Assembly (NCBI GenBank): GCA_019454625.1
Contig: JACFNY010000110.1
Span: 1 to 6,853, forward strand
Direction of reading: 5' to 3'
Length of the DNA: 6,853 nucleotides
Source of the DNA: Sphingomonadaceae bacterium
Lineage (GTDB): Bacteria > Pseudomonadota > Alphaproteobacteria > Sphingomonadales > Sphingomonadaceae
The translations under genes and the position numbers were made by a program. Shown here piece by piece: positions 1 through 6,090 of the stretch (the first letter of the stretch is position 1; each line of letters begins with the position of its first letter). The notes beneath the pieces were generated by a model. The model did not search any database and was not told where the DNA came from. It saw nothing but the letters and a program-made list of their open reading frames with translations.

Positions 1-45
1 GCGAAGACACGGGAAGCCAGGAGACCTGCCGCTTCAGTCACCCTG
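1..45 (+). promoter_or_regulatory. Cobalamin riboswitch, 3' part only (cut by window edge)
   Basis: Positions 14-30 read AAGCCAGGAGACCTGCC, an essentially perfect match to the conserved B12 box that forms the 3' side of the adenosylcobalamin riboswitch core. The rest of the aptamer lies to the left of the window, so the 3' boundary given here is approximate. It is on the same strand as, and about 180 nt before, a BtuB-like receptor gene, the classic target of this riboswitch. In this family, binding of adenosylcobalamin normally represses translation or continued transcription. The identification rests on the B12 box and on gene context; the full aptamer fold cannot be checked here. Confidence 0.88.
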
Positions 46-208
46 TCCGCATGCGAGGGGCATGCAGGCGCGGCCGTCCGTAGCGGTGACACGACGAGCG
101 TGTTGCCGCATGCGAACGGACCGGGGGTCTTCGTTCCCATAGTCCTTTCCATGCGGTTCTTGAAAAGCCCGGAGACGATCCCGTCTCCCAGCATCTTTGG
201 GGACTGAC
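46..208 (+). promoter_or_regulatory. Structured leader (candidate riboswitch expression platform) of the B12 receptor gene
   Basis: This stretch holds no convincing protein gene but several inverted repeats. A long stem-loop spans 76-121: an outer 6-bp stem (76-81 with 116-121) and an inner 11-bp stem with two G-U pairs (83-93 with 99-109), loop 94-98. A second hairpin, GGAGACG/CGTCTCC, is at 171-177/182-188 with a 4-nt loop. The Shine-Dalgarno sequence GGGGA (199-203) lies 5 nt before the ATG at 209 and can pair with UCCC at 186-189, which competes with the 171-188 hairpin. No T-tract follows any hairpin, so control of translation initiation fits better than a terminator. The pairings are read by eye; no folding energy was computed. 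Confidence 0.5.
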
Positions 209-2089
209 ATGACCAGGGTTCTTATTTCGACGGCCAGCGCGCTCGCTCTCATGGCCGCCGCGGCGCAGGCGCAGGACGCGGCGCAAACTGGCGAGGACGG
301 CGTCACCCGGCTCGAGGCCATCACCGTCACCGCCAACCGCGCGCCCACCGAAAAGAGCAAGACCGGCTCCAAGGTCGAGCAGGTGACGCAGGAAGAGATC
401 GAGGAGAAGGCGCTGGTTTCGGTCGGCGACCACCTGACGCGGCTGCCGGGCATTTCCGTGGCTTCGAGCGGCGGCGTCGGCACGGCGACGGGCATCTTCA
501 TGCGCGGCCTCGGCGGCGCCTATGTCAAGACGCTCTACAACGGCATCGATATCTCGGATACGACCGGCACGCAGGTCCTGACCCAGTACCAGTATCTTCT
601 GACCGGCGGGATCACCGGCATCGAGGTTCTGAAAGGCTCCCAGGGCACGCTTTACGGCTCCAGCTCCATCGCCGGCCTCGTGGACATCGCCACGCTCGGC
701 GAGGCCGAGGAGGGCATCCACCACTCCGTCCATGTCGAGGCCGGTTCCTTCGGCACGGTGCGGGGACATTACGGTCTTACCGGCGCGCAGGACGGCTCGA
801 AGATCGCGGCCAATGTCACCGGCTTCCGCACCGACGGCATTTCCGCGCTCGCCGGCGGCTGGGAACGCGACGGCTATGACAACGTGACCCTCGACCTTGC
901 GGCCGAGCATCGCATCAACGAGGCGTTTTCCGTGTTCGGCTCGCTGCTCTACATCGATGCGAAGGCGGAGTACGACGCTCTTGATTCGGCTCCGCCTTAC
1001 AACCCCCTTCCCAACGACCCCGACAGCCACGAAACCGCCACGATGACGGGCGGCCGTTTCGGCTTCAACTTCGATCTCATGGACGGAAGGCTGAAGAACA
1101 CCCTTTCAGTGCAGGGCTTCAAATCGGACCGGCAACAGGCCTGGGGAGGCTCCTTCATCGGGACGCGGCAGAAGGTCGACTATCAGGGATCGTTCGAGGC
1201 GACGGAGCGCGTCCTGCTCCAGTATGGCGTCGACCGCGAGCGGCAGGACGCCGAGGGCGCCGGCGGCGGCCCGCTCGACAAGATCGATCTCACCGGTGTC
1301 TGGACGCAGGCCGTCGTCGAACCCGTCGACAACCTCGTCCTGACCGCGGGACTTCGTCATGACGATCATTCGATGTTCGGGGGCTACACGACCTGGCGCG
1401 GCACCGCGTCCTATCTGCTCGACCAGACCGGGACACGCCTGCACTCGTCGTTCGGAACGGGCTTCCGGGCGCCGGGCCTGTATGAACTCTATGGACCGGG
1501 TGTCGGCAATCCCGGCCTGAAGCCCGAAACGAGCCGCAGCTTCGACATCGGCATCGAGCAGCGTTTTCTCGACGGAAGGCTGACCGCCGACCTCACCTAT
1601 TTCAATGTCGAGGTCGAAGACCTGATCGACTGGCAATATACCGGACCCAATCCCTGGGACGGCAAGTATTTCCAGGTCGACGGCATCAGGAAATCGCGCG
1701 GAATAGAACTTTCCGCGTCGTATGACGTGTCGGAGCAGTTCAAGTTGGCCGGCTCTTACACCTATATCGACTCGAAGATCACGGATGCTTATGGCAGTAC
1801 ATACCAGCAGGCGCGCGTGCCGAAGCATGTCGCGGTTCTGTCTGCCTCTGTCCGCCCGGCGGAGAAGTGGACGTTGAGCGGCGATCTCAAGTTCGCCGCC
1901 GATAGCGTCGATGGCGGCGTGAAGCTGAAGGACTACGTGCTTTTGAACGCCAAGGTCGCCTATCAGGTGACGGAAGCGACGGAAGTCTATCTGCGCGGCG
2001 AGAACCTGCTCGACCAGGACTATCAGGTCGTCAAGGGCTACAACACGCCCGGCATCGCCGCCTATGCCGGCTTCAAGGCGACGTTCTGA
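209..2089 (+). CDS. btuB: TonB-dependent outer-membrane receptor, BtuB-like (vitamin B12 uptake)
   Basis: A complete 626-residue TonB-dependent receptor that would bind cobalamin at the cell surface and move it into the periplasm using TonB-ExbBD energy. The ATG at 209 is chosen over an in-frame TTG at 197 because GGGGA lies 5 nt upstream and the protein then starts directly with a signal peptide (MTRVLIST..., cleavage likely after AQA, residue 21). A TonB box (LEAITVTA) is at about residues 35-42. The plug domain spans about 50-163 and includes RLPGISV and the motif IEVLKGSQGTLYGSSSIAG. The rest is a beta-barrel ending in ENLLDQDYQVVKGYNTPG and a terminal Phe, the signal for BAM-mediated insertion. 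Its length matches E. coli BtuB (614 residues). The B12 riboswitch in front supports cobalamin or a related corrinoid as ligand. A heme or siderophore receptor is the alternative from protein family alone. Confidence 0.9.
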   Translation: MTRVLISTASALALMAAAAQAQDAAQTGEDGVTRLEAITVTANRAPTEKSKTGSKVEQVTQEEIEEKALVSVGDHLTRLPGISVASSGGVGTATGIFMRGLGGAYVKTLYNGIDISDTTGTQVLTQYQYLLTGGITGIEVLKGSQGTLYGSSSIAGLVDIATLGEAEEGIHHSVHVEAGSFGTVRGHYGLTGAQDGSKIAANVTGFRTDGISALAGGWERDGYDNVTLDLAAEHRINEAFSVFGSLLYIDAKAEYDALDSAPPYNPLPNDPDSHETATMTGGRFGFNFDLMDGRLKNTLSVQGFKSDRQQAWGGSFIGTRQKVDYQGSFEATERVLLQYGVDRERQDAEGAGGGPLDKIDLTGVWTQAVVEPVDNLVLTAGLRHDDHSMFGGYTTWRGTASYLLDQTGTRLHSSFGTGFRAPGLYELYGPGVGNPGLKPETSRSFDIGIEQRFLDGRLTADLTYFNVEVEDLIDWQYTGPNPWDGKYFQVDGIRKSRGIELSASYDVSEQFKLAGSYTYIDSKITDAYGSTYQQARVPKHVAVLSASVRPAEKWTLSGDLKFAADSVDGGVKLKDYVLLNAKVAYQVTEATEVYLRGENLLDQDYQVVKGYNTPGIAAYAGFKATF

Positions 2090-2152
2090 TCGACGCCGCC
2101 AGCCTTGGTCTCCGTCCTGGTCCGGCCGCTCGCGCTGCCGGGCGGGGCGCTG

Positions 2153-2881
2153 CTACATGCTCCCTTCGTAGACGCGCGCCACCGCCGCGCGTTCGACATG
2201 CGCGATCATGGTGTTGAAGTCGAAGACCGGCCGGCCCGTGGCGCGCTGCACGGCGCGCGCATAGGGCGGCAGGTCGGAGCATTCGAGCAGGATCGAGCCG
2301 ATCTCGGGATGGCGCGCGACGAGGCCGGCCGCCACGCTTGTCACCTCCGCCTCGATCAGCGCGCTGTCGAGCGTGCCCTTTTCCTCGAGCACGGCGCCGC
2401 GGAACTCGGGCTGGTCCTCCATGCCGGCGACATGGATTGCCGTGTCGGGGGAAATGCCGCAGGCGGCGAAATGGGCCGACGTCAGCCGCGAAGCGTTGGC
2501 GGTGACGACGCCGACGGGCCGGCCGGTGATCCGCGCCATGAACGGGATCTGCAACAGCGACGACAGGAAGACGGGAATCGCCAGCGCCGCCGCGACCTCG
2601 CGCTGGAAGATGGCCATGAAGCCGCAGGCGCCCGTCACCGCCTTGACGCCGCGCGCCTGAAGCGCCAGCGCGCCGTCTACGAACGGCGTCACCAGCGTCG
2701 GGTCGCACCGGTTGAGCAGCCGGTCGATGGAGGCGCCCTCGACCTCGTGGTAGCGCACCGGGAACGGGTAGGTGGTGGCGTTGCCGACATTGCCCGGAAT
2801 GCAGGGATAGGCGGCGTCGAGGATCAGGATGCCGATGCTCTCGCCATACCAGGACTGGCTCTTGCGGCCGATCTCGTACAT
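2153..2881 (-). CDS. Aspartate/glutamate/hydantoin racemase-superfamily protein
   Basis: A 242-residue cytoplasmic enzyme with no signal peptide. It resembles the cofactor-independent Asp/Glu/hydantoin racemase superfamily, in which two cysteines on opposite sides of the active site remove and return the alpha proton. Both are present: Cys86 in AVTGACGF and Cys201 in LLECSDLPPYA. An N-terminal motif PGNVGNATTYPFPVRYHEVEG (29-49) and the C-terminal RPVFDFNTMIAHV segment also fit. A pair of cysteines argues for a racemase or epimerase rather than arylmalonate decarboxylase, which keeps only one. It is the last gene of the transport operon, 12 nt after the upstream permease stop, with an AAGGGGG ribosome-binding site before the ATG. 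It probably acts on the imported compound. The exact substrate (aspartate, glutamate, another amino acid or a hydantoin) cannot be told. Confidence 0.82.
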   Translation of the reverse strand: MYEIGRKSQSWYGESIGILILDAAYPCIPGNVGNATTYPFPVRYHEVEGASIDRLLNRCDPTLVTPFVDGALALQARGVKAVTGACGFMAIFQREVAAALAIPVFLSSLLQIPFMARITGRPVGVVTANASRLTSAHFAACGISPDTAIHVAGMEDQPEFRGAVLEEKGTLDSALIEAEVTSVAAGLVARHPEIGSILLECSDLPPYARAVQRATGRPVFDFNTMIAHVERAAVARVYEGSM

Positions 2882-2893
2882 CGCTTGTCCCCC

Positions 2894-3559
2894 TTAAATG
2901 GCCAGCCGGCGCAGGATGCGCTTCTCGAGCCACGTCACCGCCCGCGTCAGCGGGAAGGCGACGACGAAATAGATCAGCGCCACCACGGTCAGCACCTCGA
3001 CCGGGCGTCCGCTGCGGTTGGAGATGGTGGTGCCGATGAACATCAGCTCGGTCATGCCGATGGCCGAGACCAGCGAGCTTTCCTTGAAGATGCCGATGCC
3101 GTTCGACAGCAGCACCGGCAGCGCGCGCAGCGCCGCCTGCGGCAGCACGACGCTGGTGGCGCGCGTCCACGGGCCGAGGCCGAGCGCATGGCAGGCGTCG
3201 TACTGGTCCCTGCCGATCGATTTCATGCCGGCGCGGAACGTCTCCGACATGATCGCGCCGCCATAGAGCGACAGGCAGAGCACCGCGGCGGCGAAATTGC
3301 CGAGGTCGGCGCCGAGGAAGATCGGCAGGCAATAGAAGATCCAGAAGATCTGGATCAGCACCGGCGTGCCGCGAAAGAACTCGACATAGAGAGCGGCCAG
3401 CCAGCGCACCGGCGCCAGCCGCGATTGGCGCAGCAGCGCCAGCACGAACCCCCAGACGATGCCGATGGAGAACGCGATCAGCGTCAACTGGAGCGTCATG
3501 CCGAGACCGGTCAGGAAGGCGTCCTGGTAGCGCGTCAGGAAGGAGAAGTTGAAGGTCAT
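2894..3559 (-). CDS. Polar amino acid ABC transporter permease (HisM/GlnP family), second permease of the operon
   Basis: A 221-residue inner-membrane permease of the polar amino acid uptake (PAAT, family 3) type. Hydrophobic segments fall at roughly 18-43, 57-82, 86-106, 140-160 and 186-206, fitting the usual five-helix layout. The hallmark FFRGTPVLIQ is at 61-70. The cytoplasmic EAA-type loop that docks on the ATPase is at about 121-142, reading DACHALGLGPWTRATSVVLPQA in pieces, with the conserved Gly127 and Leu-Pro. The ATG is preceded by AGGCGGAG, and the gene starts 10 nt after the stop of the first permease, so the two are co-translated. It should form a heterodimer with the 3570-4238 product. 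The transporter type is clear; the substrate is not. Confidence 0.92.
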   Translation of the reverse strand: MTFNFSFLTRYQDAFLTGLGMTLQLTLIAFSIGIVWGFVLALLRQSRLAPVRWLAALYVEFFRGTPVLIQIFWIFYCLPIFLGADLGNFAAAVLCLSLYGGAIMSETFRAGMKSIGRDQYDACHALGLGPWTRATSVVLPQAALRALPVLLSNGIGIFKESSLVSAIGMTELMFIGTTISNRSGRPVEVLTVVALIYFVVAFPLTRAVTWLEKRILRRLAI

Positions 3560-3569
3560 CCGCTCCGCC

Positions 3570-4238
3570 TCACGCCCGTGCCGTATCGAGGCGGCGCTCG
3601 ACCCATGCCGCGATCCGCGAGACCGGGAACGAGATGGCGAAATAGATCAGCGCCACCGTGGTGAAGGTCTCGATCGGGCGATAGGTCTGGGTCGCCACCT
3701 GCTTGCCGACATACATCAGGTCGGTCAGCGCCACGAGCGCGACCAGCGCCGACTGCTGGAACAGCGTGATGCCGTTGGTGATGAGCACCGGCAGCGCGCC
3801 GCGGAACGCGTGCGGGAAGACGACGTAGCGGATGCGCTGCGCCGGCGAGAAGCCGAGCGCGATGCCGGCGTCGAGCTGCTCGCGTGGCACCGCCTGGATG
3901 GCGGCGCGGTAGGCTTCGGCGTTGAAGCAGGCGAGGTTGAGCCCCAGCGCCAGGATGCCCATCGGCAGCGGGTCGAGATAGATGCCGAACAGGATCGGCA
4001 CGCAGTAGAAGAACCACAGGATCTGCACCAGGATCGGCGTGCAGCGGAAGAACTCGATCATCAGCGCGAACGGCGCCCGCACCAGCCGCGATTTCGACAG
4101 CACGAGCAAGGCGATGACGAAGCCCAGCGTCAGCGCGATGGCGTTGGCGGCGACGGTCAGCTCTATCGTCGTCTTCAGCCCCTCCATCAGGAGCGGCCAT
4201 GCCTGGCGGACGTAGTGGAACTGGAAGTCGTAGTCCAT
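3570..4238 (-). CDS. Polar amino acid ABC transporter permease (HisQ/GlnP family), first permease of the operon
   Basis: A 222-residue inner-membrane permease, paralogous to its downstream neighbour, starting MDYDFQFHYVRQAW. It has the same layout of about five hydrophobic segments and an EAA-type loop at about 123-144 (DAGIALGFSP ... VVFPHA). The ATG at 4238 is chosen because it lies 8 nt after the ATPase stop, has GAGG upstream, and gives the normal family length. Longer readings of the same frame run through the ATPase gene and are not real. One oddity: the family motif FFRGTP reads FFRCTP here (Cys66), whereas the neighbouring permease keeps the Gly. It should pair with the 2894-3559 product to form the membrane channel. 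Confidence 0.92.
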   Translation of the reverse strand: MDYDFQFHYVRQAWPLLMEGLKTTIELTVAANAIALTLGFVIALLVLSKSRLVRAPFALMIEFFRCTPILVQILWFFYCVPILFGIYLDPLPMGILALGLNLACFNAEAYRAAIQAVPREQLDAGIALGFSPAQRIRYVVFPHAFRGALPVLITNGITLFQQSALVALVALTDLMYVGKQVATQTYRPIETFTTVALIYFAISFPVSRIAAWVERRLDTARA

Positions 4239-4246
4239 CGCGCGCC

Positions 4247-5032
4247 TCAGCCCTTGATGTGGAAGACGCGTTCGATGAACTCGCGGGTGCGCGGGTTCAC
4301 CGGGTCGCCCAGCACCTGCTCGGGCGGGCCGTCCTCGACCACGACGCCGCCGGCGCAGAAGATCACGCGGCTGGCGATGTTCCTCGCGAACCACATGTCG
4401 TGGGTCACCAGCATCATCGGCATGTCCTGGGCGGCGAGCTCCAGCATCAGGTGTTCGACCTCGGCGACCAGCTCGGGATCGAGCGCCGACGTCACCTCGT
4501 CGAACAGCATCAGCCGGGGGTCGAGCATCAGCGCGCGGGCGATGGCGACGCGCTGCTTCTGGCCGCCGGAAAGCTGGCTCGGATAGTTCTGCGCCTTCTG
4601 CTCCAGCCCGAGCCGGCGCAGGAGCTGCATCGCCTTTTCGGTGGCGTCGGCTTTTGCCATGCCGCGGGTCTTGATCGCGGCGAGCGTCAGGTTCTTCAGG
4701 ATCGAGAGGTGCGGGAACAGCGTGTAATGCTGGAACACCATGCCGACCTGCTTGCGCAGCGCGTTGTCGATCCGCGTCCTGCCGGGGGCCGGGTGGCCGC
4801 TGATGTAGCTCCTGCCGAGAAGCTCGACCTCGCCCCGGGCGATGTCCTCCAGCCCCATCATGATCCGCAAAAGGGTCGACTTGCCGCCGCCCGACGGCCC
4901 GATGATGACCAGCCTGTCGCCGGAGCGCATTTCGAGGTTGATCCCCGACAGGACTTTCAGCGCGCCGTAGCTCTTGTGGACATCCGTCATCCGGGCCAGC
5001 GCCGTCGTGTCGGAAGGTCGGGTATCGGTCAT
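4247..5032 (-). CDS. Polar amino acid ABC transporter ATP-binding protein (GlnQ/HisP family)
   Basis: A 261-residue ATPase that powers the importer from the cytoplasmic face. All nucleotide-binding motifs are intact: Walker A GPSGGGKST (45-53), Q-loop Gln101 in MVFQ, signature LSGGQ (154-158), Walker B LMLFDE (174-179), D-loop SALD (182-185) and H-loop His211 in VTHD. The text DEVTSALDPEL is typical of the PAAT subfamily. The ATG at 5032 is preferred to an in-frame GTG at 5041: GAGG (5041-5044 on the complementary strand) sits 8 nt before the ATG but touches the GTG. A stretch between the N-terminal strands and the Q-loop (about 75-94) matches the loop usual in HisP-like proteins. It is followed after 8 nt by the first permease gene. 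Confidence 0.93.
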   Translation of the reverse strand: MTDTRPSDTTALARMTDVHKSYGALKVLSGINLEMRSGDRLVIIGPSGGGKSTLLRIMMGLEDIARGEVELLGRSYISGHPAPGRTRIDNALRKQVGMVFQHYTLFPHLSILKNLTLAAIKTRGMAKADATEKAMQLLRRLGLEQKAQNYPSQLSGGQKQRVAIARALMLDPRLMLFDEVTSALDPELVAEVEHLMLELAAQDMPMMLVTHDMWFARNIASRVIFCAGGVVVEDGPPEQVLGDPVNPRTREFIERVFHIKG

Positions 5033-5043
5033 CTTGCGCACCT

Positions 5044-5096
5044 CGTCCGGGCCGGCCGACGCGAACCCGCACCCCGCCCGGCCCGGACGGGGTGCG
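5044..5096 (-). repeat. Two overlapping inverted repeats between binding-protein and ATPase genes
   Basis: The 95-nt gap between the solute-binding-protein gene and the ATPase gene is extremely GC-rich and holds two perfect inverted repeats. One pairs 5068-5076 (CGCACCCCG) with 5088-5096 (CGGGGTGCG), with an 11-nt loop. The other pairs 5044-5054 (CGTCCGGGCCG) with 5079-5089 (CGGCCCGGACG). They share bases 5088-5089 and are interleaved, so only one can form fully. In the mRNA the second stem reaches the first G of the ATPase Shine-Dalgarno. No U-tract follows, so a simple terminator is unlikely. By analogy with other binding-protein operons, a structure here may stabilise the upstream message and lower expression of the membrane genes. 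That role is inferred. Confidence 0.6.
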
Positions 5097-5127
5097 CGGT
5101 CCGTGCTTCATTCGGGAAAAGACGGGA

Positions 5128-5943
5128 CTATTGGTTCTCTTCCAGAATCTGCTGAACGGAGGCCCTGAGCATCGCGTCGATCTTGCCGGTGGCGCGCAGT
5201 TCCTCGAGGAAGATGTTCAGCGATTTCAGGTCCTGGTAGGACATCGAGCGATGGACGCCGAAGCCCATGCCCTGGCGCGAGACGGCCGGCTCGGGAACGA
5301 TGTGGGTGGCCCAGTCCTCGTTCGAGGCGACATAGACCATGTTGGAATCGACCGGATCGGCCAGCACGTCGCCGCGGCCCGACATCAGCGCCAGGCGCGA
5401 CTCGTCGCCCGACGGCAGCCGCAGCACCGTGGCATGCTTGGCCAGCGCGGTGACGGCGCGGTCCATATAGGTGCCGGAGGTGACGATGACGGTGACGCCT
5501 TCCTTGTCGAAATCGTCGAAGCTCTTCGGCGCTTCCGGCAGCTTGGCGTTGCCCTTGCGATAGGCGAGCGAGACCTGGTCCGGGATGGCGGCGTCGGAGA
5601 AGCCGACGGCCAGCGCGCGCTGCGGCGTGTGGTTCAACGCCAGCGCCAGGTCCCAGCGCCCGGCCTGGAGGCCGGCGACGATGTTGTCCCAGGTGGTGTC
5701 GACGAATTCGTGCTTCACGCCGAGCACGTCGGCCGCGTACATCCGGCACAGCTCGGCGAACAGGCCCGAATATTCCTTGGTCAGCGGATCGAAGCTGACG
5801 AAGGGCGGATAGACCGCCGCGCCGCAGCGCAGGACGCCGGCCTGCTGGACCTTTTCCCAGCTCGCGGCGTCCTGGGCCGCAGCCGGAACCGCGAGTCCGG
5901 CGAGCAGCAGGGCCGCGCCGGCGAGTTGCTTGAGTTTCGACAT
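5128..5943 (-). CDS. Periplasmic amino acid-binding protein of ABC transporter (solute-binding protein family 3)
   Basis: A 271-residue secreted binding protein and the first gene of the operon. The N-terminus (MSKLKQ, then a hydrophobic run, then VPAAA before QD) is a Sec signal peptide, cleaved at about residue 23. The mature protein has the bilobed family-3 pattern: VLRCGAAVYPPF at 37-48, the substrate-carboxylate Arg109 within NHTPQRALAVGFS, a hinge near 150-157 (VTVIVTSG), and Asp196 in VLADPVDSN, where the family usually places the residue that contacts the ligand amino group. These residues favour an alpha-amino acid ligand, but side-chain specificity cannot be inferred. AGGGGGAG lies about 6 nt before the ATG. 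A 227-nt gap, presumably holding the promoter, separates it from the LysR gene upstream. Confidence 0.92.
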   Translation of the reverse strand: MSKLKQLAGAALLLAGLAVPAAAQDAASWEKVQQAGVLRCGAAVYPPFVSFDPLTKEYSGLFAELCRMYAADVLGVKHEFVDTTWDNIVAGLQAGRWDLALALNHTPQRALAVGFSDAAIPDQVSLAYRKGNAKLPEAPKSFDDFDKEGVTVIVTSGTYMDRAVTALAKHATVLRLPSGDESRLALMSGRGDVLADPVDSNMVYVASNEDWATHIVPEPAVSRQGMGFGVHRSMSYQDLKSLNIFLEELRATGKIDAMLRASVQQILEENQ

Positions 5944-5969
5944 GGAATGCTCCCCCTTGGTTGTCTTCG

Positions 5970-5998
5970 CGACGCCTTGCCGGCAAGCGGCGGCGTCG
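5970..5998 (-). promoter_or_regulatory. Stem-loop in the leader of the transport operon
   Basis: An inverted repeat (CGACGC at 5970-5975 with GCGTCG at 5993-5998) encloses a perfect 12-bp palindrome, CTTGCCGGCAAG, at 5976-5987. It lies about 27 nt before the ATG of the binding-protein gene and just upstream of its ribosome-binding site. It could be an mRNA leader hairpin or a protein-binding palindrome at the promoter. The sequence alone does not decide. Confidence 0.4.
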
Positions 5999-6069
5999 TT
6001 CTCGTTTGCGATCCTTCATCCGTCGCTCGATGCGGCGGCTCCCGGGACGGAATGAGTGGGGGAAAGGTC

Positions 6070-6090
6070 ATTCCTTGGAAATCAAGGAAT
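6070..6090. promoter_or_regulatory. 21-bp dyad in the promoter region of the transport operon (candidate operator)
   Basis: Two perfect 8-bp arms, ATTCCTTG (6070-6077) and CAAGGAAT (6083-6090), are separated by 5 nt. The site is AT-richer than its surroundings and lies between the LysR-type gene and the binding-protein gene, about 127 nt before the latter's ATG. Three more GGAAT(G) copies lie nearby, at 6049-6056, 6069-6074 (inverted, overlapping the dyad arm) and 6113-6120. A LysR-type regulator commonly binds dyads of this size, although a symmetric T-N11-A box is not seen at this centre. It could instead form a weak hairpin after the LysR gene. I could not place a convincing -35/-10 promoter in this gap. 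Confidence 0.45.

Noticed and set aside
48..114. Repeated GCATGC (49-54, 60-65, 108-113) in the btuB leader
   Set aside because: Two copies could form a 6-bp hairpin (49-65), but the self-complementary 6-mer is short and common in GC-rich DNA; not strong enough to call separately.
197..208. TTG at 197 as start of the receptor gene
   Set aside because: The Shine-Dalgarno GGGGA would lie inside the gene; the ATG at 209 has correct spacing and a clean signal peptide.
38..1030. - strand frame opposite the first half of the receptor gene
   Set aside because: Antisense shadow of a conserved TonB-dependent receptor; it also crosses the riboswitch region.
2073..3332. 419-codon - strand frame overlapping the racemase and permease in another phase
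   Set aside because: It is an Arg/Ala/Gly-rich frame-shifted reading of the real genes.
2105..3664. Long open frame on the + strand opposite the racemase and permease genes
   Set aside because: Its product is an Arg/His/Asp/Gln-rich low-complexity sequence typical of antisense frames in GC-rich genes. The opposite strand carries well-recognised families with ribosome-binding sites.
5033..5041. GTG at 5041 as start of the ATPase gene
   Set aside because: The GAGG ribosome-binding site directly abuts this GTG, but is 8 nt from the ATG at 5032.
3549..5155. Further + strand open frames opposite the permease and ATPase genes
   Set aside because: Composition is shadow-like with no recognisable domain, and they lie fully over conserved transporter genes.
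5108..6019. 303-codon - strand frame starting MKDRKRERRRR upstream of the binding protein
   Set aside because: It overlaps the real binding-protein gene in another phase, is Arg-rich throughout, and has no good ribosome-binding site; also rejected as a leader peptide.
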